Shown here: positions 1-8,846 of the stretch, piece by piece | Position numbering within the stretch: position 1 is the first letter of the stretch | How the letters are laid out: each line of letters begins with the position of its first letter | Source: Streptomyces sp. NBC_00775 | Lineage (GTDB): Bacteria > Actinomycetota > Actinomycetes > Streptomycetales > Streptomycetaceae | Direction: 5' to 3' | NCBI RefSeq assembly: GCF_036347135.1 | Contig: NZ_CP108938.1 | Location: forward strand, 9,672,001-9,736,000 | DNA: 64,000 nt | Notes under the pieces: generated by a model | Told to the model about the DNA's origin: nothing | The model's input: only the letters and a program-made list of their open reading frames with translations | Databases searched by the model: none | Made by a program: the position numbers and the translations under genes

Positions 1-128
1 TGTACGCCGACGGGGGAGCGGGCCGTACGACCGTGCTGTGTCTGCCACTGATCGCGGCCGCGCTCGTCGCGGGCTGGTACGGAGTGCGCCGCCGGGTCGC
101 CGGGATACGCGACGGGGCCGACGCGTGA
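1..128 (+). CDS. C-terminal end of a probable membrane protein (partial)
   Basis: The reading frame is open from the window edge to a TGA at 126-128. The visible 41 residues hold one hydrophobic stretch rich in Leu, Ala and Val, followed by an arginine-rich tail (GVRRRVAGIRDGADA), as expected for the last transmembrane helix and cytoplasmic end of a transporter or permease. The stop lies 8 nt before the asparaginase ATG, and an alternative GTG start of that gene overlaps it, so the two are probably co-transcribed. A role in amino-acid uptake is only suggested by the neighbours. Confidence 0.5.
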   Translation, partial: YADGGAGRTTVLCLPLIAAALVAGWYGVRRRVAGIRDGADA

Positions 129-136
129 ACCCGGCC

Positions 137-1159
137 ATGACGTACGGCAGTTCACTCGCCGCGGCCCCGGCGATCCGCGAACCCCTGCACGCCCCCGTCG
201 CCCATCTCGTACGCGGCGGTGTCATCGAAGGCATCCACTACGGCTCGGTGGTCGTGCTGGCCGCCGACGGCACCGTGGAACTCCAGATCGGCGACATCGA
301 GGCCGCCTTCTACCCGCGCTCGGCGCTCAAGCCCGTCCAGGCCGTGGCCATGCTGCGGGCCGGGCTCCCGCTCGACGGCGAACTGCTCTCGCTGACGGCG
401 GCCAGCCACTCCGGCGAGGAACGGCACCTGGCCGGAACCCGGCGGATCCTGGAACTCGCCGGGCTGCCGGAGGACCGGCTGCGCAACGTCCCGGACCTGC
501 CGTTCGACCCGGTCGTCCGCGAGACCTGGGTGCGCGAGGGGCGCCTGCCCTCCCAGCTCGCCCAGAACTGCTCCGGCAAGCACGCGGCCATGCTGTACAC
601 GGCCCACCTCAACGGCTGGTCCCTCGACGACTACCTCGACCCGGCGCACCCGCTCCAGCAGGCCATCGCCGAGATCGTCGAGGACCTCACCGGACAGGCC
701 ATCGCCCAGGTGAGCGTCGACGGCTGCGGCGCGCCCCTGTTCTCCCTCTCGCTGCACGGCCTCGCCCGCGCCGCCGCCCGGATCACCACCGCCGCGCCGG
801 GCACCCCCGAGGCGCGCGTCGCCGACGCGATGCGCGAGCACGCCGAGATGGCCTCCGGGTCCGGGCGCGACGTCGCCGCGCTGATGCGGGCCGTGCCGGG
901 GCTGCTCGCCAAGGACGGCTTCGAAGGCGTGCAGGTCGCTGCGCTGCCGGACGGTCGGGCCGTCGCCGTGAAGATTGCCGACGGGGCCGACCGGGCGCGG
1001 GTTCCGGTGGCCGCGGCGGCCCTTGCGCGGGCGGGCGTTGATCCAGCGGTGCTCGCCGAGTTCGCCGGCGCGCCGCTCCTCGGGGGCGGTGCGGTGGTCG
1101 GTCACATCCGCCCGGCCCGGGCGCTCGAACCGCTGCCGGCGCACGACGTGTGCGCCTGA
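137..1159 (+). CDS. Asparaginase (asparaginase II / PF06089 family)
   Basis: A 340-residue cytoplasmic enzyme of the actinobacterial asparaginase II family, expected to hydrolyse L-asparagine to aspartate and ammonia. Family-type segments are visible: VRGGVIEGIHYGS at about 25-37, YPRSALKPVQ at 59-68, SHSGEE at 90-95, NCSGKHAAML at 144-153 and a DGCGAP segment near 195. It is not the classical type I/II (AnsA/AnsB) fold. The ATG at 137 fits the family start; an in-frame GTG at 125 overlaps the upstream stop (GTGA) and is an alternative. The next gene consumes aspartate, so the pair would channel asparagine to fumarate and two ammonia. Confidence 0.88.
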   Translation: MTYGSSLAAAPAIREPLHAPVAHLVRGGVIEGIHYGSVVVLAADGTVELQIGDIEAAFYPRSALKPVQAVAMLRAGLPLDGELLSLTAASHSGEERHLAGTRRILELAGLPEDRLRNVPDLPFDPVVRETWVREGRLPSQLAQNCSGKHAAMLYTAHLNGWSLDDYLDPAHPLQQAIAEIVEDLTGQAIAQVSVDGCGAPLFSLSLHGLARAAARITTAAPGTPEARVADAMREHAEMASGSGRDVAALMRAVPGLLAKDGFEGVQVAALPDGRAVAVKIADGADRARVPVAAAALARAGVDPAVLAEFAGAPLLGGGAVVGHIRPARALEPLPAHDVCA

Positions 1160-1195
1160 GCGCCGCGCGACAAGGGCTGTGTGGCGGGTGCGGGT

Positions 1196-1232
1196 TCGTC
1201 GTGGCTGGTCGCGCAGTTCCCCGCGCCCCTTA
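1196..1232. repeat. Streptomyces-type dispersed intergenic element
   Basis: The asparaginase-aspA gap holds the string TGGTCGCGCAGTTCCCCGCG followed by CCCCTTA. From memory this is a short dispersed intergenic sequence seen many times in Streptomyces chromosomes. It has no ORF. The rest of the gap is C/T-rich on this strand up to a purine-rich ribosome site (GAAAGAGGA) ahead of aspA. Confidence 0.5.
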
Positions 1233-1320
1233 GGCCTGCTGCCTCTCGCCCTGCCTTTATGCCTCACCCCTCCCACCCTCACGTTTTCACCCTCACCCTC
1301 CGAAAGAGGACCGCCCAGCC

Positions 1321-2742
1321 ATGACCACCGTCGCAGCAGCGCACCGCAGCGAACACGATCTGCTCGGAGACCGCGACGTCCCCGCCGAGGCGTACTGGGG
1401 TATCCACACCCTGCGCGCCACGGAGAACTTCCCCATCACGGGCACCCCGATCTCCGCCTACCCGCATCTGATCGACGCCCTCGCCGCCGTCAAGGAGGCC
1501 GCCGCCCGCGCCAACGAGGAACTCGGCCTGCTGGAGCCCCGCAAGGCGGCCGCCCTCGTCGAGGCCTGCCGGGAGATCCGGGACGGCAGACTGCACGACC
1601 AGTTCGTCGTCGACGTCATCCAGGGCGGCGCGGGCACCTCGACGAACATGAACGCCAACGAGGTCGTCGCCAACCGGGCGTTGGAGCTGCTGGGCCACGA
1701 AAAGGGCCAGTACCAGTACCTGCACCCCAACGAGGACGTCAACCTCGGCCAGTCCACCAACGACGTCTACCCGACCGCCGTCAAGGTCGCCACCGTCTTC
1801 GCCGTGCGCGGGCTGCTCAAGGCGATGGCAGTGCTCCAGGACGCGTTCGCCGCCAAGGCCGTCGAGTTCCGTGACGTACTGAAGATGGGGCGCACCCAGC
1901 TCCAGGACGCGGTGCCGATGACGCTGGGGCAGGAGTTCTCGGCGTACGCGGTGATGCTGGACGAGGACCGCAGCCGGCTCGCCGAGGCCGTCGAGCTGAT
2001 CCACGAGATCAACCTCGGCGCCACCGCCATCGGCACCGGGCTCAACGCCCCCGCCGGATACGCCGAGTCGGTGCGCCGCCATCTCGCGGACATCACCGGG
2101 CTGCCGCTGGTCACCGCCGCCAACCTGGTGGAGGCGACCCAGGACTGCGGCGCCTTCGTGCAGATGTCGGGCGTGCTGAAGCGGATCGCGGTCAAGCTCT
2201 CCAAGAGCTGCAACGACCTGCGGCTGCTGTCCTCCGGGCCGCGCGCGGGCCTCAACGAGATCAACCTGCCGCCGGTGCAGGCGGGTTCGAGCATCATGCC
2301 CGGCAAGGTCAACCCGGTCATCCCCGAGGTCGTCAACCAGGTCGCCTTCGAGGTGATCGGCAACGACGTCACCATCACCATGGCGGCGGAGGCCGGCCAG
2401 CTCCAGCTCAACGCCTTCGAGCCGATCATCCTGCACTCCCTGTCCGAGAGCATCACGCACCTGCGGGCCGCCTGTCTGACCCTCGCCGAGCGGTGCGTCG
2501 CCGGGATCACCGCGAACACGGAGGTTCTGCGGGCGGCCGTGGAGAACTCCATCGGGCTGGTGACCGCGCTCAACCCGCACATCGGGTACACGGCGGCCAC
2601 CGACATTGCCAAGGAGGCCCTCGCCACCGGACGCGGCGTCGCCGAACTCGTCCTGGAGAAGGGCCTGTTGCCGGCCGAGCGCCTGGAGGCGCTGCTGCGG
2701 CCCGAGGTGCTCGCCGGCAGCGGCGCCCGGCTGGAGGTCTGA
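1321..2742 (+). CDS. aspA: Aspartate ammonia-lyase
   Basis: A 473-residue member of the fumarase/aspartase superfamily that deaminates L-aspartate to fumarate and ammonia. Signatures: TSTNMNANEV near residue 106, GQSTNDVYPT near 143 and the flexible catalytic loop GSSIMPGKVNPV near 322, whose serine is the general base. The N-terminal HRSEHDLLGDRDVP is typical of aspartase rather than fumarase. Length matches the family (about 470). The ATG follows a GAAAGAGGA ribosome site. It lies downstream of an asparaginase and upstream of a glutaminase, giving an amide/ammonia-releasing catabolic set. Confidence 0.95.
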   Translation: MTTVAAAHRSEHDLLGDRDVPAEAYWGIHTLRATENFPITGTPISAYPHLIDALAAVKEAAARANEELGLLEPRKAAALVEACREIRDGRLHDQFVVDVIQGGAGTSTNMNANEVVANRALELLGHEKGQYQYLHPNEDVNLGQSTNDVYPTAVKVATVFAVRGLLKAMAVLQDAFAAKAVEFRDVLKMGRTQLQDAVPMTLGQEFSAYAVMLDEDRSRLAEAVELIHEINLGATAIGTGLNAPAGYAESVRRHLADITGLPLVTAANLVEATQDCGAFVQMSGVLKRIAVKLSKSCNDLRLLSSGPRAGLNEINLPPVQAGSSIMPGKVNPVIPEVVNQVAFEVIGNDVTITMAAEAGQLQLNAFEPIILHSLSESITHLRAACLTLAERCVAGITANTEVLRAAVENSIGLVTALNPHIGYTAATDIAKEALATGRGVAELVLEKGLLPAERLEALLRPEVLAGSGARLEV

Positions 2743-2775
2743 GCCGATGAGCAGCGGGACCGGCCGGGCGGCACA

Positions 2776-3714
2776 ATGGTGATCATGCCCTACTCGTCGT
2801 CCTTGACCTTCCAGCCGGTCCTGGAGCGCATCGCCACCGAGATCGCGCAGACGCCGGGTCGCGGGCGGCCCGCCGACTACATCCCGGCGCTCGCCGCCCG
2901 CGACCCGCGCAGCTTCGGCATGGCCGTCGCGGAGCTGGACGGCACGGTGTACGGCGTGGGGGACTGGCAGCAGCCGTTCTCCACGCAGTCCATCACCAAG
3001 GTCTTCACCCTCGCCCTCGACCTGGCCCGCGAGGGCGACGAGCTGTGGGAGCACGTCGGCCGCGAGCCCTCCGGCAACCCCTTCAACTCGCTGGTCCAGC
3101 TGGAGTACGAGAACGGCATCCCGCGCAACCCGTTCATCAACGCGGGCGCCCTCGTCGTCACCGACCGCCTCCAGACCCAGACCGGCGACGCGGCGGGAGC
3201 ACTCCTCGACTTCCTGCGCGCCGAGAGCGGCAACCCCCGGCTGACCTTCGACGAGGACGTCGCCGCGTCGGAGGCCGCGCACGGCGACCGGAACGCCGCG
3301 CTTGGCCACTTCATGGCGTCCTACGGCAACATCGACAACCCGGTGCCGGCCCTCCTCGACCAGTACTTCCGCCAGTGCTCGATCGAGGCGTCCTGCGCCG
3401 ACCTCGCCCTCGCCACCGGCTTCCTGGCCCGGCACGGGGTCCGCGCCGACGGCTCCCGGCTGCTCACCCGCAGCCAGGCCAAACAGGTCAACGCCGTCAT
3501 GCTCACCTGCGGCACCTATGACGCGGCGGGCGACTTCGCCTACCGGGTCGGCCTGCCCGGCAAGAGCGGCGTCGGCGGCGGCATCATCGCGGTGGTACCG
3601 GGCCGCTGCACGCTGTGCGTCTGGAGCCCGGGCCTGGACGAGCGGGGCAACTCGGTGGCGGGCGTGGCGGCACTGGACCGCTTCACGACACTGACGGGCG
3701 TGTCCGTGTTCTGA
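2776..3714 (+). CDS. glsA: Glutaminase A
   Basis: A 312-residue serine-dependent, beta-lactamase-fold glutaminase converting L-glutamine to glutamate and ammonia. The catalytic SxxK pair is in STQSITK (SITK at 72-75), with the conserved YENG...RNPFINAGA block at about 114-126 and GKSGVGGG near the C-terminus. ATGs at 2776 and 2785 and a GTG at 2779 are all possible starts; the alignable domain begins after them, so the N-terminus is uncertain by three residues. It follows aspA by 33 nt in the same direction, so co-expression is likely. Confidence 0.93.
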   Translation: MVIMPYSSSLTFQPVLERIATEIAQTPGRGRPADYIPALAARDPRSFGMAVAELDGTVYGVGDWQQPFSTQSITKVFTLALDLAREGDELWEHVGREPSGNPFNSLVQLEYENGIPRNPFINAGALVVTDRLQTQTGDAAGALLDFLRAESGNPRLTFDEDVAASEAAHGDRNAALGHFMASYGNIDNPVPALLDQYFRQCSIEASCADLALATGFLARHGVRADGSRLLTRSQAKQVNAVMLTCGTYDAAGDFAYRVGLPGKSGVGGGIIAVVPGRCTLCVWSPGLDERGNSVAGVAALDRFTTLTGVSVF

Positions 3715-3738
3715 GAAGGGTGTCTGGAGCGCCCCTTC
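3715..3738 (+). terminator. Weak hairpin after glutaminase gene
   Basis: GAAGGG directly after the stop codon pairs with CCCTTC at 3733-3738 across a 12-nt loop, extendable by a wobble pair. It is a plausible but weak terminator with no T-run. The remaining gap to 3917 shows nothing else I recognise. Confidence 0.3.
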
Positions 3739-3917
3739 AGCCGCGCGGGCCGGTGACGCCATGCGGCTCCGCCGCGTGGGCGCGACCGGCCAGGAAGCAC
3801 CCGCACCCGGCAAACCACCCGCAGACCCCCGTCCGATTACACGGAGGCCATGAGACGGCCCCCGCCCGGAGGGCACCCCGTCGCTTTCCGGCCACCCACC
3901 CTTGACACGCTGGCCAA

Positions 3918-5312
3918 GTGTTGGCCAAGGCTCCCGTCGATCTCCGCCGCTGCCAGGCCCTGGGCCTGGCCGGTACCGCCTTCCTCGCCCTGGGCGGTGA
4001 GACGGCCGGGGCGCTGCCCATGCAGGACCTTCTCGCCCCCGAGTCCGGCCGTGCCGTACTCGGCCTGGTCGGCGTCTACTTCGGCGTCGTCCTGCTGATA
4101 GCCGCGTGGGCGCTGCTGGGCACCGTCGTACGGGGCCCCGAACCACCGACTCCCCGCTCCCTGCTGCTCGTTCTCGCCGTGTGGGCGGCGCCGCTGCTGC
4201 TCGCGCCGCCGCTGTTCAGCCGGGACGTGTACAGCTATCTCGCGCAGGGCGCCATGGTCGACGCGCACATCGACGTGTACGCGCACGGGCCCGCGCAGCT
4301 CGGCGGTCCGCTCGCCGACGAGGTGGCGCCGGTGTGGCAGCAGACGACGACGCCGTACGGCCCGGTCTTCCTCGCCGTCGCCTCGGCGCTGTCCGGACTC
4401 ACACGCGGGGAGATACCGGCCGGACTGCTCGGCATGCGCCTGGTCGCCCTGCTCGGCGTCGCCCTGATGGCGGCGGCGCTGCCCCGTCTCGCCCGGCACA
4501 GCGGCGCCGATCCGGCCGCCGCGCTGTGGCTGGGGGCGCTCAACCCCCTCGTCCTGCTGCACCTGGTGGCCGGTGCGCACAACGACGCCATCATGCTCGG
4601 TCTGCTCGGGGTCGGACTGGTGGCCGCGCGCGGCCGGTGGCACGTCCTGGGTGTCGTCCTCATCACCCTCGCCGCCCTGGTGAAGGCGCCCGCGGCGCTC
4701 GGCCTCCTCGCGGTGGTCGCGCTGCGCGGGCGCCGGGGGATGCTGAGGTCCGCCGTGACCACGACCGGGGTCGCCCTCGCCACGACGGTCGCGGCAACCG
4801 CCGCCACCGGTACGGGATACGGCTGGATCGCGGCCCTGAGGACCCCCGTCTCGCCGCACAACTGGTCGCCCACCAGCGTCCTCGGCCGCGCCACCGGCGC
4901 CTTGCTGGAGAAACTCGGCAGCGGCCTGGCACCCCTGGCGCTGCCCGTCTGGCACGCGGCGGGACTCGCGCTGACCGTGCTGGTGGTCCTGTTCATATGG
5001 CTGCGCCTGCGGCCCGGCCCGATCTACGCGCTGGGCCTGAGCCTGGCCGCCGTCGCCGTGTTCGGCCCGGCGATCCGGCCCTGGTACGCGCTGTGGGGCC
5101 TGTTCCTCATCGCGGCGGCGGCGCCGAGCGGTTCGGTACGCCACCGGGTCGCGGCCGCCAGCGCGGTGCTCGCGCTCGCCGTGCTGCCGAGCGGGGGACC
5201 GCCGGACGCCGAACAGGTGGTCCTGGCCGTCTCCGGCGGAGTACTCGCCCTCGTCGTGCTCTGGCACGCCCACCAGGCGGCGCAGGCACCGGTGCTCGGG
5301 CGGGCGGCATGA
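3918..5312 (+). CDS. mptB: Polyprenol-phosphate-mannose-dependent alpha-1,6-mannosyltransferase (MptB-like)
   Basis: A 464-residue integral membrane glycosyltransferase of the GT-C type with roughly a dozen hydrophobic segments. The first large loop carries FSRDVYSYLAQGAM near 97-110, followed by YAHGP and WQQTTTPYGPVFL, a pattern of actinobacterial MptB-like enzymes that use polyprenyl-phosphate mannose to extend lipoglycans. LNPLVLLHLVAGAHNDA near 210 is also family-typical. The start is a GTG at 3918. Its stop overlaps the next ATG (ATGA), so it is translationally coupled to a second glycosyltransferase. The substrate in this organism is inferred from family only. Confidence 0.82.
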   Translation: MLAKAPVDLRRCQALGLAGTAFLALGGETAGALPMQDLLAPESGRAVLGLVGVYFGVVLLIAAWALLGTVVRGPEPPTPRSLLLVLAVWAAPLLLAPPLFSRDVYSYLAQGAMVDAHIDVYAHGPAQLGGPLADEVAPVWQQTTTPYGPVFLAVASALSGLTRGEIPAGLLGMRLVALLGVALMAAALPRLARHSGADPAAALWLGALNPLVLLHLVAGAHNDAIMLGLLGVGLVAARGRWHVLGVVLITLAALVKAPAALGLLAVVALRGRRGMLRSAVTTTGVALATTVAATAATGTGYGWIAALRTPVSPHNWSPTSVLGRATGALLEKLGSGLAPLALPVWHAAGLALTVLVVLFIWLRLRPGPIYALGLSLAAVAVFGPAIRPWYALWGLFLIAAAAPSGSVRHRVAAASAVLALAVLPSGGPPDAEQVVLAVSGGVLALVVLWHAHQAAQAPVLGRAA

Positions 5313-6709
5313 GAAGACCGGGCGGCATGGGAAGACCGGGCAGCACCGATCGCCGGCGGTTGCTCTTCGTGCTCGGACTCGCCGTCGCCGTCGGCGTGTT
5401 CACCGCCACCGTTCCGCTGCTGCGCGACTGGTTCGACCTGCGCGTCTACTACGGGGCCGTCGACACCTGGGTCCACCACGGCGGCCGGATCTACGACTAC
5501 CGGGTGCCGGGGACGACGTACGGCTTCACCTATCCGCCCTTCGCGGCCCTCGGCATGCTGCCGATGGCGCTGGTCGGGCTGCGCACGGCCATCGCCGTCG
5601 GGCTGCTGCTCAACCTCGCCGCCCTCGGCGCGGTCGTGTGGGTCCTGGTCGGGCCCGCGCTGCGCCGCTACGGCTGGTTCGGTTTCGCCCTGGCGGGCTG
5701 TCTCCTGGCGCTCCTCGAACCGGTCCGTGACACCTTCAGCTTCGGCCAGGTGAACCTGCTGCTCCTGGCCCTCGTGCTGAGCGACGCGTGGCTGCTGTCC
5801 ACCGGCCGGGGCCGCCGGGCGGGCGTCGGCATCGGCCTGGCGGCGGCGGTCAAGCTCACCCCCGCGCTCTTCATCGGCCTGCTGCTGCTCGCCCGCCGCT
5901 GGCGCGCCGCCGGGGTCGCGACCGCCGTCGCCGCGGCGGCCACCGGGCTGGCCGCCTGGGCGGCACCGGGAGCCTCACGCTTCTACTGGACCGACGCGGT
6001 GTGGGACACGGCCCGCATCGGACAGCTCGGCTATGTCTCCAACCAGTCGTTGCAGGGCGTCCTGGCCAGGCTCGCGGCACCGGACGAACCGAGCAGGGCC
6101 ACCTGGGCGACGGCCGCCCTGCTGGTCCTGTGCGTGTGGGCGTGGCGGGCCTCCCGTGCCCTGGCCGACGAGGACTGGACGGCCGCGTTCGCCCTCACCG
6201 GGCTCGCCGCCTGCCTCGTCAGCCCGATCACCTGGGTGCACCATCTGGTCTGGCTGCTGCCGTCCTTCGCCGTGCTGCTGCACCGGGGCCGGCCGCGGAT
6301 CGTGGCCGCCTTGTACGTCGTGCTGTGCAGCAGCGTGGTGTGGCTGTGGTTCGACGACGCCTCCGGCCTCGACGGATTCCTCGGCAGCAACACGTATACG
6401 TGGATCACGCTCGGGCTGCTGCTGTGGCTGCCCGCCGGTCAGTCACGCGTGGGCCGTGTGCCCTTGAGCCGCAGGGCCAGGGCGACGCCGCCGGCGCCCA
6501 GGCCCGCTGCGCCCGCGATGACGGCGGCCTCGGACCAGCCGGCTCCGTCGCTCTCCGCCGGAGTCGCGGGCAGGGCTTCGGGTCCCGCGGCCGGTACCCG
6601 ACGCGTGTCGAGCAGCGTCCCGACGGGATCGACGTGCCCGGCCGCCCCGAAGCCCCAGTCGAGCAGCGAGCGCGCCTCCTCGTACACGGCGAACCCGCCG
6701 CCCTCCTGA
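5309..6709 (+). CDS. GT87-family (DUF2029) membrane glycosyltransferase with 3' end antisense to dacA-like gene
   Basis: An integral membrane protein of the GT87 / DUF2029 family (mannosyltransferase-like). Family features: RVYYGAVDTWVHHGGRIYDY near 46-65, TYGFTYPPFAALG near 70-82, FGQVNLLLLALVLSDAWL near 147-164, AAVKLTPALFIGLLLL near 180-195 and ITWVHHLVWLLPSF near 308-321. Recognisable membrane sequence ends near residue 377 (base 6439). The open frame then continues about 90 residues of Pro/Ala/Ser/Arg-rich sequence antisense to the convergent carboxypeptidase gene and stops at 6709, giving 466 residues where I expect about 380-420. It starts by ATGA overlap with the mptB-like gene. The tail may be a real extension or the result of a lost stop codon. 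Confidence 0.75.
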   Translation: MRRPGGMGRPGSTDRRRLLFVLGLAVAVGVFTATVPLLRDWFDLRVYYGAVDTWVHHGGRIYDYRVPGTTYGFTYPPFAALGMLPMALVGLRTAIAVGLLLNLAALGAVVWVLVGPALRRYGWFGFALAGCLLALLEPVRDTFSFGQVNLLLLALVLSDAWLLSTGRGRRAGVGIGLAAAVKLTPALFIGLLLLARRWRAAGVATAVAAAATGLAAWAAPGASRFYWTDAVWDTARIGQLGYVSNQSLQGVLARLAAPDEPSRATWATAALLVLCVWAWRASRALADEDWTAAFALTGLAACLVSPITWVHHLVWLLPSFAVLLHRGRPRIVAALYVVLCSSVVWLWFDDASGLDGFLGSNTYTWITLGLLLWLPAGQSRVGRVPLSRRARATPPAPRPAAPAMTAASDQPAPSLSAGVAGRASGPAAGTRRVSSSVPTGSTCPAAPKPQSSSERASSYTANPPPS

Positions 6710-7614
6710 GGGTTCATCACCGTGACGACAAGGGTGCGCCCGCCCCGCCGCGCGGCGGCGACGAGCGTGTTGCCCGCGTCGGAGGTGTAGCCGTTCTTGA
6801 CGCCGATCAGGCCCGGGTACGGCTCCACCCCGTCGGCGCCGGTCAGCAGCCGGTTGGTGTTGTGGATCTGGAACGCGTAGCCGTCGCCGGGGAACATGGC
6901 CTGGACGGTGGAGCAGTACCGCGCGAACTCCGGGTTGCGCAGTCCGGCCCGCCCGAAGACCGCCAGGTCGTACGCGGACGAGACCTGGCCGGGTGTGTCG
7001 TAGCCGTCGGGCGAGATGACGCGGGTGTCGAGGGCGCCCAGCGCACGGGCCTTGGCCTGCATCCGGGTGGCCGTGGTCTCCCAGCCGCCGTTCATCGCGG
7101 CCAGCACGTGCACGGCGTCGTTGCCGGAGTTGAGGAAGACACCGCGCCACAGGTCGGCCACGCGGTAGGTGCGCCCCTCGGCGACGCCCACCAGGCTGCT
7201 GCCGGGGCCGATGTCCTGGAGCTCCTCCTCCTTGACGGTGTGCCGGATGCCGCCGGGCAGTGCCGGGAGCGCCGTGAGTGCGAACAGGGTCTTGAGGGTG
7301 CTGGCGGGCGGCAGCCTGAGGTGCGCGTCGCGCGCGGCGAGCACATCGCCGGTGCGGGCGTCGGCCACCAGCCACGACAGCGCGGAGATGTCCTCGGGGA
7401 CCTCGGGCGCCCCGGCCCGGAGCCGTACCTGTGTCCCCGGCCGGTACAGCGGCGGCGGCTGCTGCGAGGCCGCGGGCCTCGGCGCGCCCGGGTCCGTGTG
7501 GGCCCGGGCGGCTGCCGGACTCGGCGCGAGGGCCAGCGCGCCCACCGCACAGACGATGGAACAGGACACGGCGGCGCGGGAGGCGATGGCGCTGGGTGAG
7601 AATCCGATGGTCAT
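6439..7614 (-). CDS. D-alanyl-D-alanine carboxypeptidase (penicillin-binding protein, S11 family)
   Basis: A 391-residue exported peptidase of the DacA type that trims the terminal D-Ala of peptidoglycan pentapeptides. A signal peptide with an Ala/Val-rich core spans about 10-36 (ending near PSPAAARA). Active-site motifs are in order: STLK at 105-108 (serine nucleophile and lysine), SGN at 163-165 and KNG at 273-275 in place of the textbook KTG. The C-terminus has a hydrophobic helix (IAGAAGLGAGGVALALRL) and a basic tail, so it is probably membrane-anchored. The last 271 nt overlap the tail of the convergent glycosyltransferase gene. Confidence 0.9.
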   Translation of the reverse strand: MTIGFSPSAIASRAAVSCSIVCAVGALALAPSPAAARAHTDPGAPRPAASQQPPPLYRPGTQVRLRAGAPEVPEDISALSWLVADARTGDVLAARDAHLRLPPASTLKTLFALTALPALPGGIRHTVKEEELQDIGPGSSLVGVAEGRTYRVADLWRGVFLNSGNDAVHVLAAMNGGWETTATRMQAKARALGALDTRVISPDGYDTPGQVSSAYDLAVFGRAGLRNPEFARYCSTVQAMFPGDGYAFQIHNTNRLLTGADGVEPYPGLIGVKNGYTSDAGNTLVAAARRGGRTLVVTVMNPQEGGGFAVYEEARSLLDWGFGAAGHVDPVGTLLDTRRVPAAGPEALPATPAESDGAGWSEAAVIAGAAGLGAGGVALALRLKGTRPTRD

Positions 7615-7703
7615 TCCGCCAACGTAGGAAGGGAGTCGCCGTACGCCGGGGTGCCAGGGCCGAGCGGCCGGATCGAGTACCCGGATGCCGCACGCGAGGC
7701 AGG

Positions 7704-8846
7704 TCAGGCGACCGGCAGGGTCGGCTGGACCTGGCGGAGGAAGGCCGCGTTGTCCGGGGTGGCGCGCATCCGCTCCAGGAGTGTTTCGAGGCCGGCCTGG
7801 CCGTCCCGCGTCTGCAGGGCGCGCCGCAGTCCTCGCATGGCCGTCAACTCGGCGGCGGGCAGCAGGAGTTCCTCGCGGCGGGTACCGGACGGGGTGATGT
7901 CGACGGCCGGGAACACGCGTCGTGAGGCGAGGGTCCGGTCGAGGCGGAGCTCCATGTTGCCGGTGCTCTTCAGCTCCTCGAAGAAGTAGTCGTCGGCGCG
8001 GGAGCCGGTCTCCACCAGGGCGGTGGCGAGGATGGTGAGCGAGCCGCCCTCCTCGGCGAGGCGCGCGGCGCCGAAGAACTTCTTGGGGCCGTGCACGGCG
8101 GCGGCGTCGACGCCGCCGCTGAGGGTGCGGCCACCGGAGGCCGCCGCGTTGTTGTGCGCCCGGCACAGCCGGGTGAGCGAGTCCATCAGGATGACCACGT
8201 CCTCGCCCTGCTCGACGAGCCGCTTGGCGCGCTCGATGACGAGCTCGGCGAGGGCGATGTGCTGCTTGGGCGTCTTGTCGAAGGTCGAGGCGAAGACCTC
8301 TCCCCGGACGGAGCGCCGCATGTCGGTCACTTCTTCGGGCCGCTCGTCGAGCAGCACCACCATCAGGTGGCATTCGGGATGGTTGCCCGCGACGGCGGCG
8401 GCGATCTGCTGGAGCAGCACCGTCTTGCCGGTCTTGGGCGGGGCGACGATCAGGCCACGCTGGCCCTTGCCGACCGGCGAGAGCAGGTCGACGACGCGCC
8501 CGGCCAGACCGCTCGCCGGGTGTTCCAGGCGAAGCCGGTCGCGGGGGTGCAGCGGGGTCAGGTCGCGGAAGTGCGGGCGGCCGCGCAGCTCTTGGGGCGT
8601 ACGGCCGTTGATCCGCTCGACCTCGGCGAGCGCGCGAGGTCCGCCGCGTACGCCTTCGACGGTGTCGCCCTTGCGCAGGCCGTAACGGCGGATCAGCGCG
8701 GCGGAGACCTGGACGTCGTTCGGCGTCGGCAGGCAGCTCTCGGAGCGCAGGTACCCCTTCCCGTTGCCGTCGATGTCGAGGACACCGGTGGCGACCTGGG
8801 CCTGGGGCTGCTGCTGTACAGGGGGGTGTTCGAGTGTGGTGGTCAT
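7704..8846 (-). CDS. rho: Short transcription termination factor Rho paralogue
   Basis: A 380-residue hexameric RNA-dependent ATPase of the Rho family. It has the cold-shock-like primary RNA-binding domain (about 20-75), Walker A APPKTGKT at 135-142, Walker B DVVILMD at 216-222, the Q-loop region around TLSGGVDAAAVHGPKKFFGAAR and the ALVETGSRADD segment. It lacks the N-terminal helical Rho domain and the long Arg/Asp-rich insertion found in the main Streptomyces Rho (over 600 residues), so it is probably a second copy. The start at 8846 is supported by AAAGGA upstream; an in-frame ATG at 8876 is less likely. It is monocistronic and its role is unknown. Confidence 0.88.
   Translation of the reverse strand: MTTTLEHPPVQQQPQAQVATGVLDIDGNGKGYLRSESCLPTPNDVQVSAALIRRYGLRKGDTVEGVRGGPRALAEVERINGRTPQELRGRPHFRDLTPLHPRDRLRLEHPASGLAGRVVDLLSPVGKGQRGLIVAPPKTGKTVLLQQIAAAVAGNHPECHLMVVLLDERPEEVTDMRRSVRGEVFASTFDKTPKQHIALAELVIERAKRLVEQGEDVVILMDSLTRLCRAHNNAAASGGRTLSGGVDAAAVHGPKKFFGAARLAEEGGSLTILATALVETGSRADDYFFEELKSTGNMELRLDRTLASRRVFPAVDITPSGTRREELLLPAAELTAMRGLRRALQTRDGQAGLETLLERMRATPDNAAFLRQVQPTLPVA

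Noticed and set aside
1279..4146. Very long open frames antisense to aspA, glsA and many other genes
   Set aside because: They are composition artefacts of high-G+C third positions: Arg/Gly/Pro-rich, no domain, and the opposite strand carries clear enzymes.
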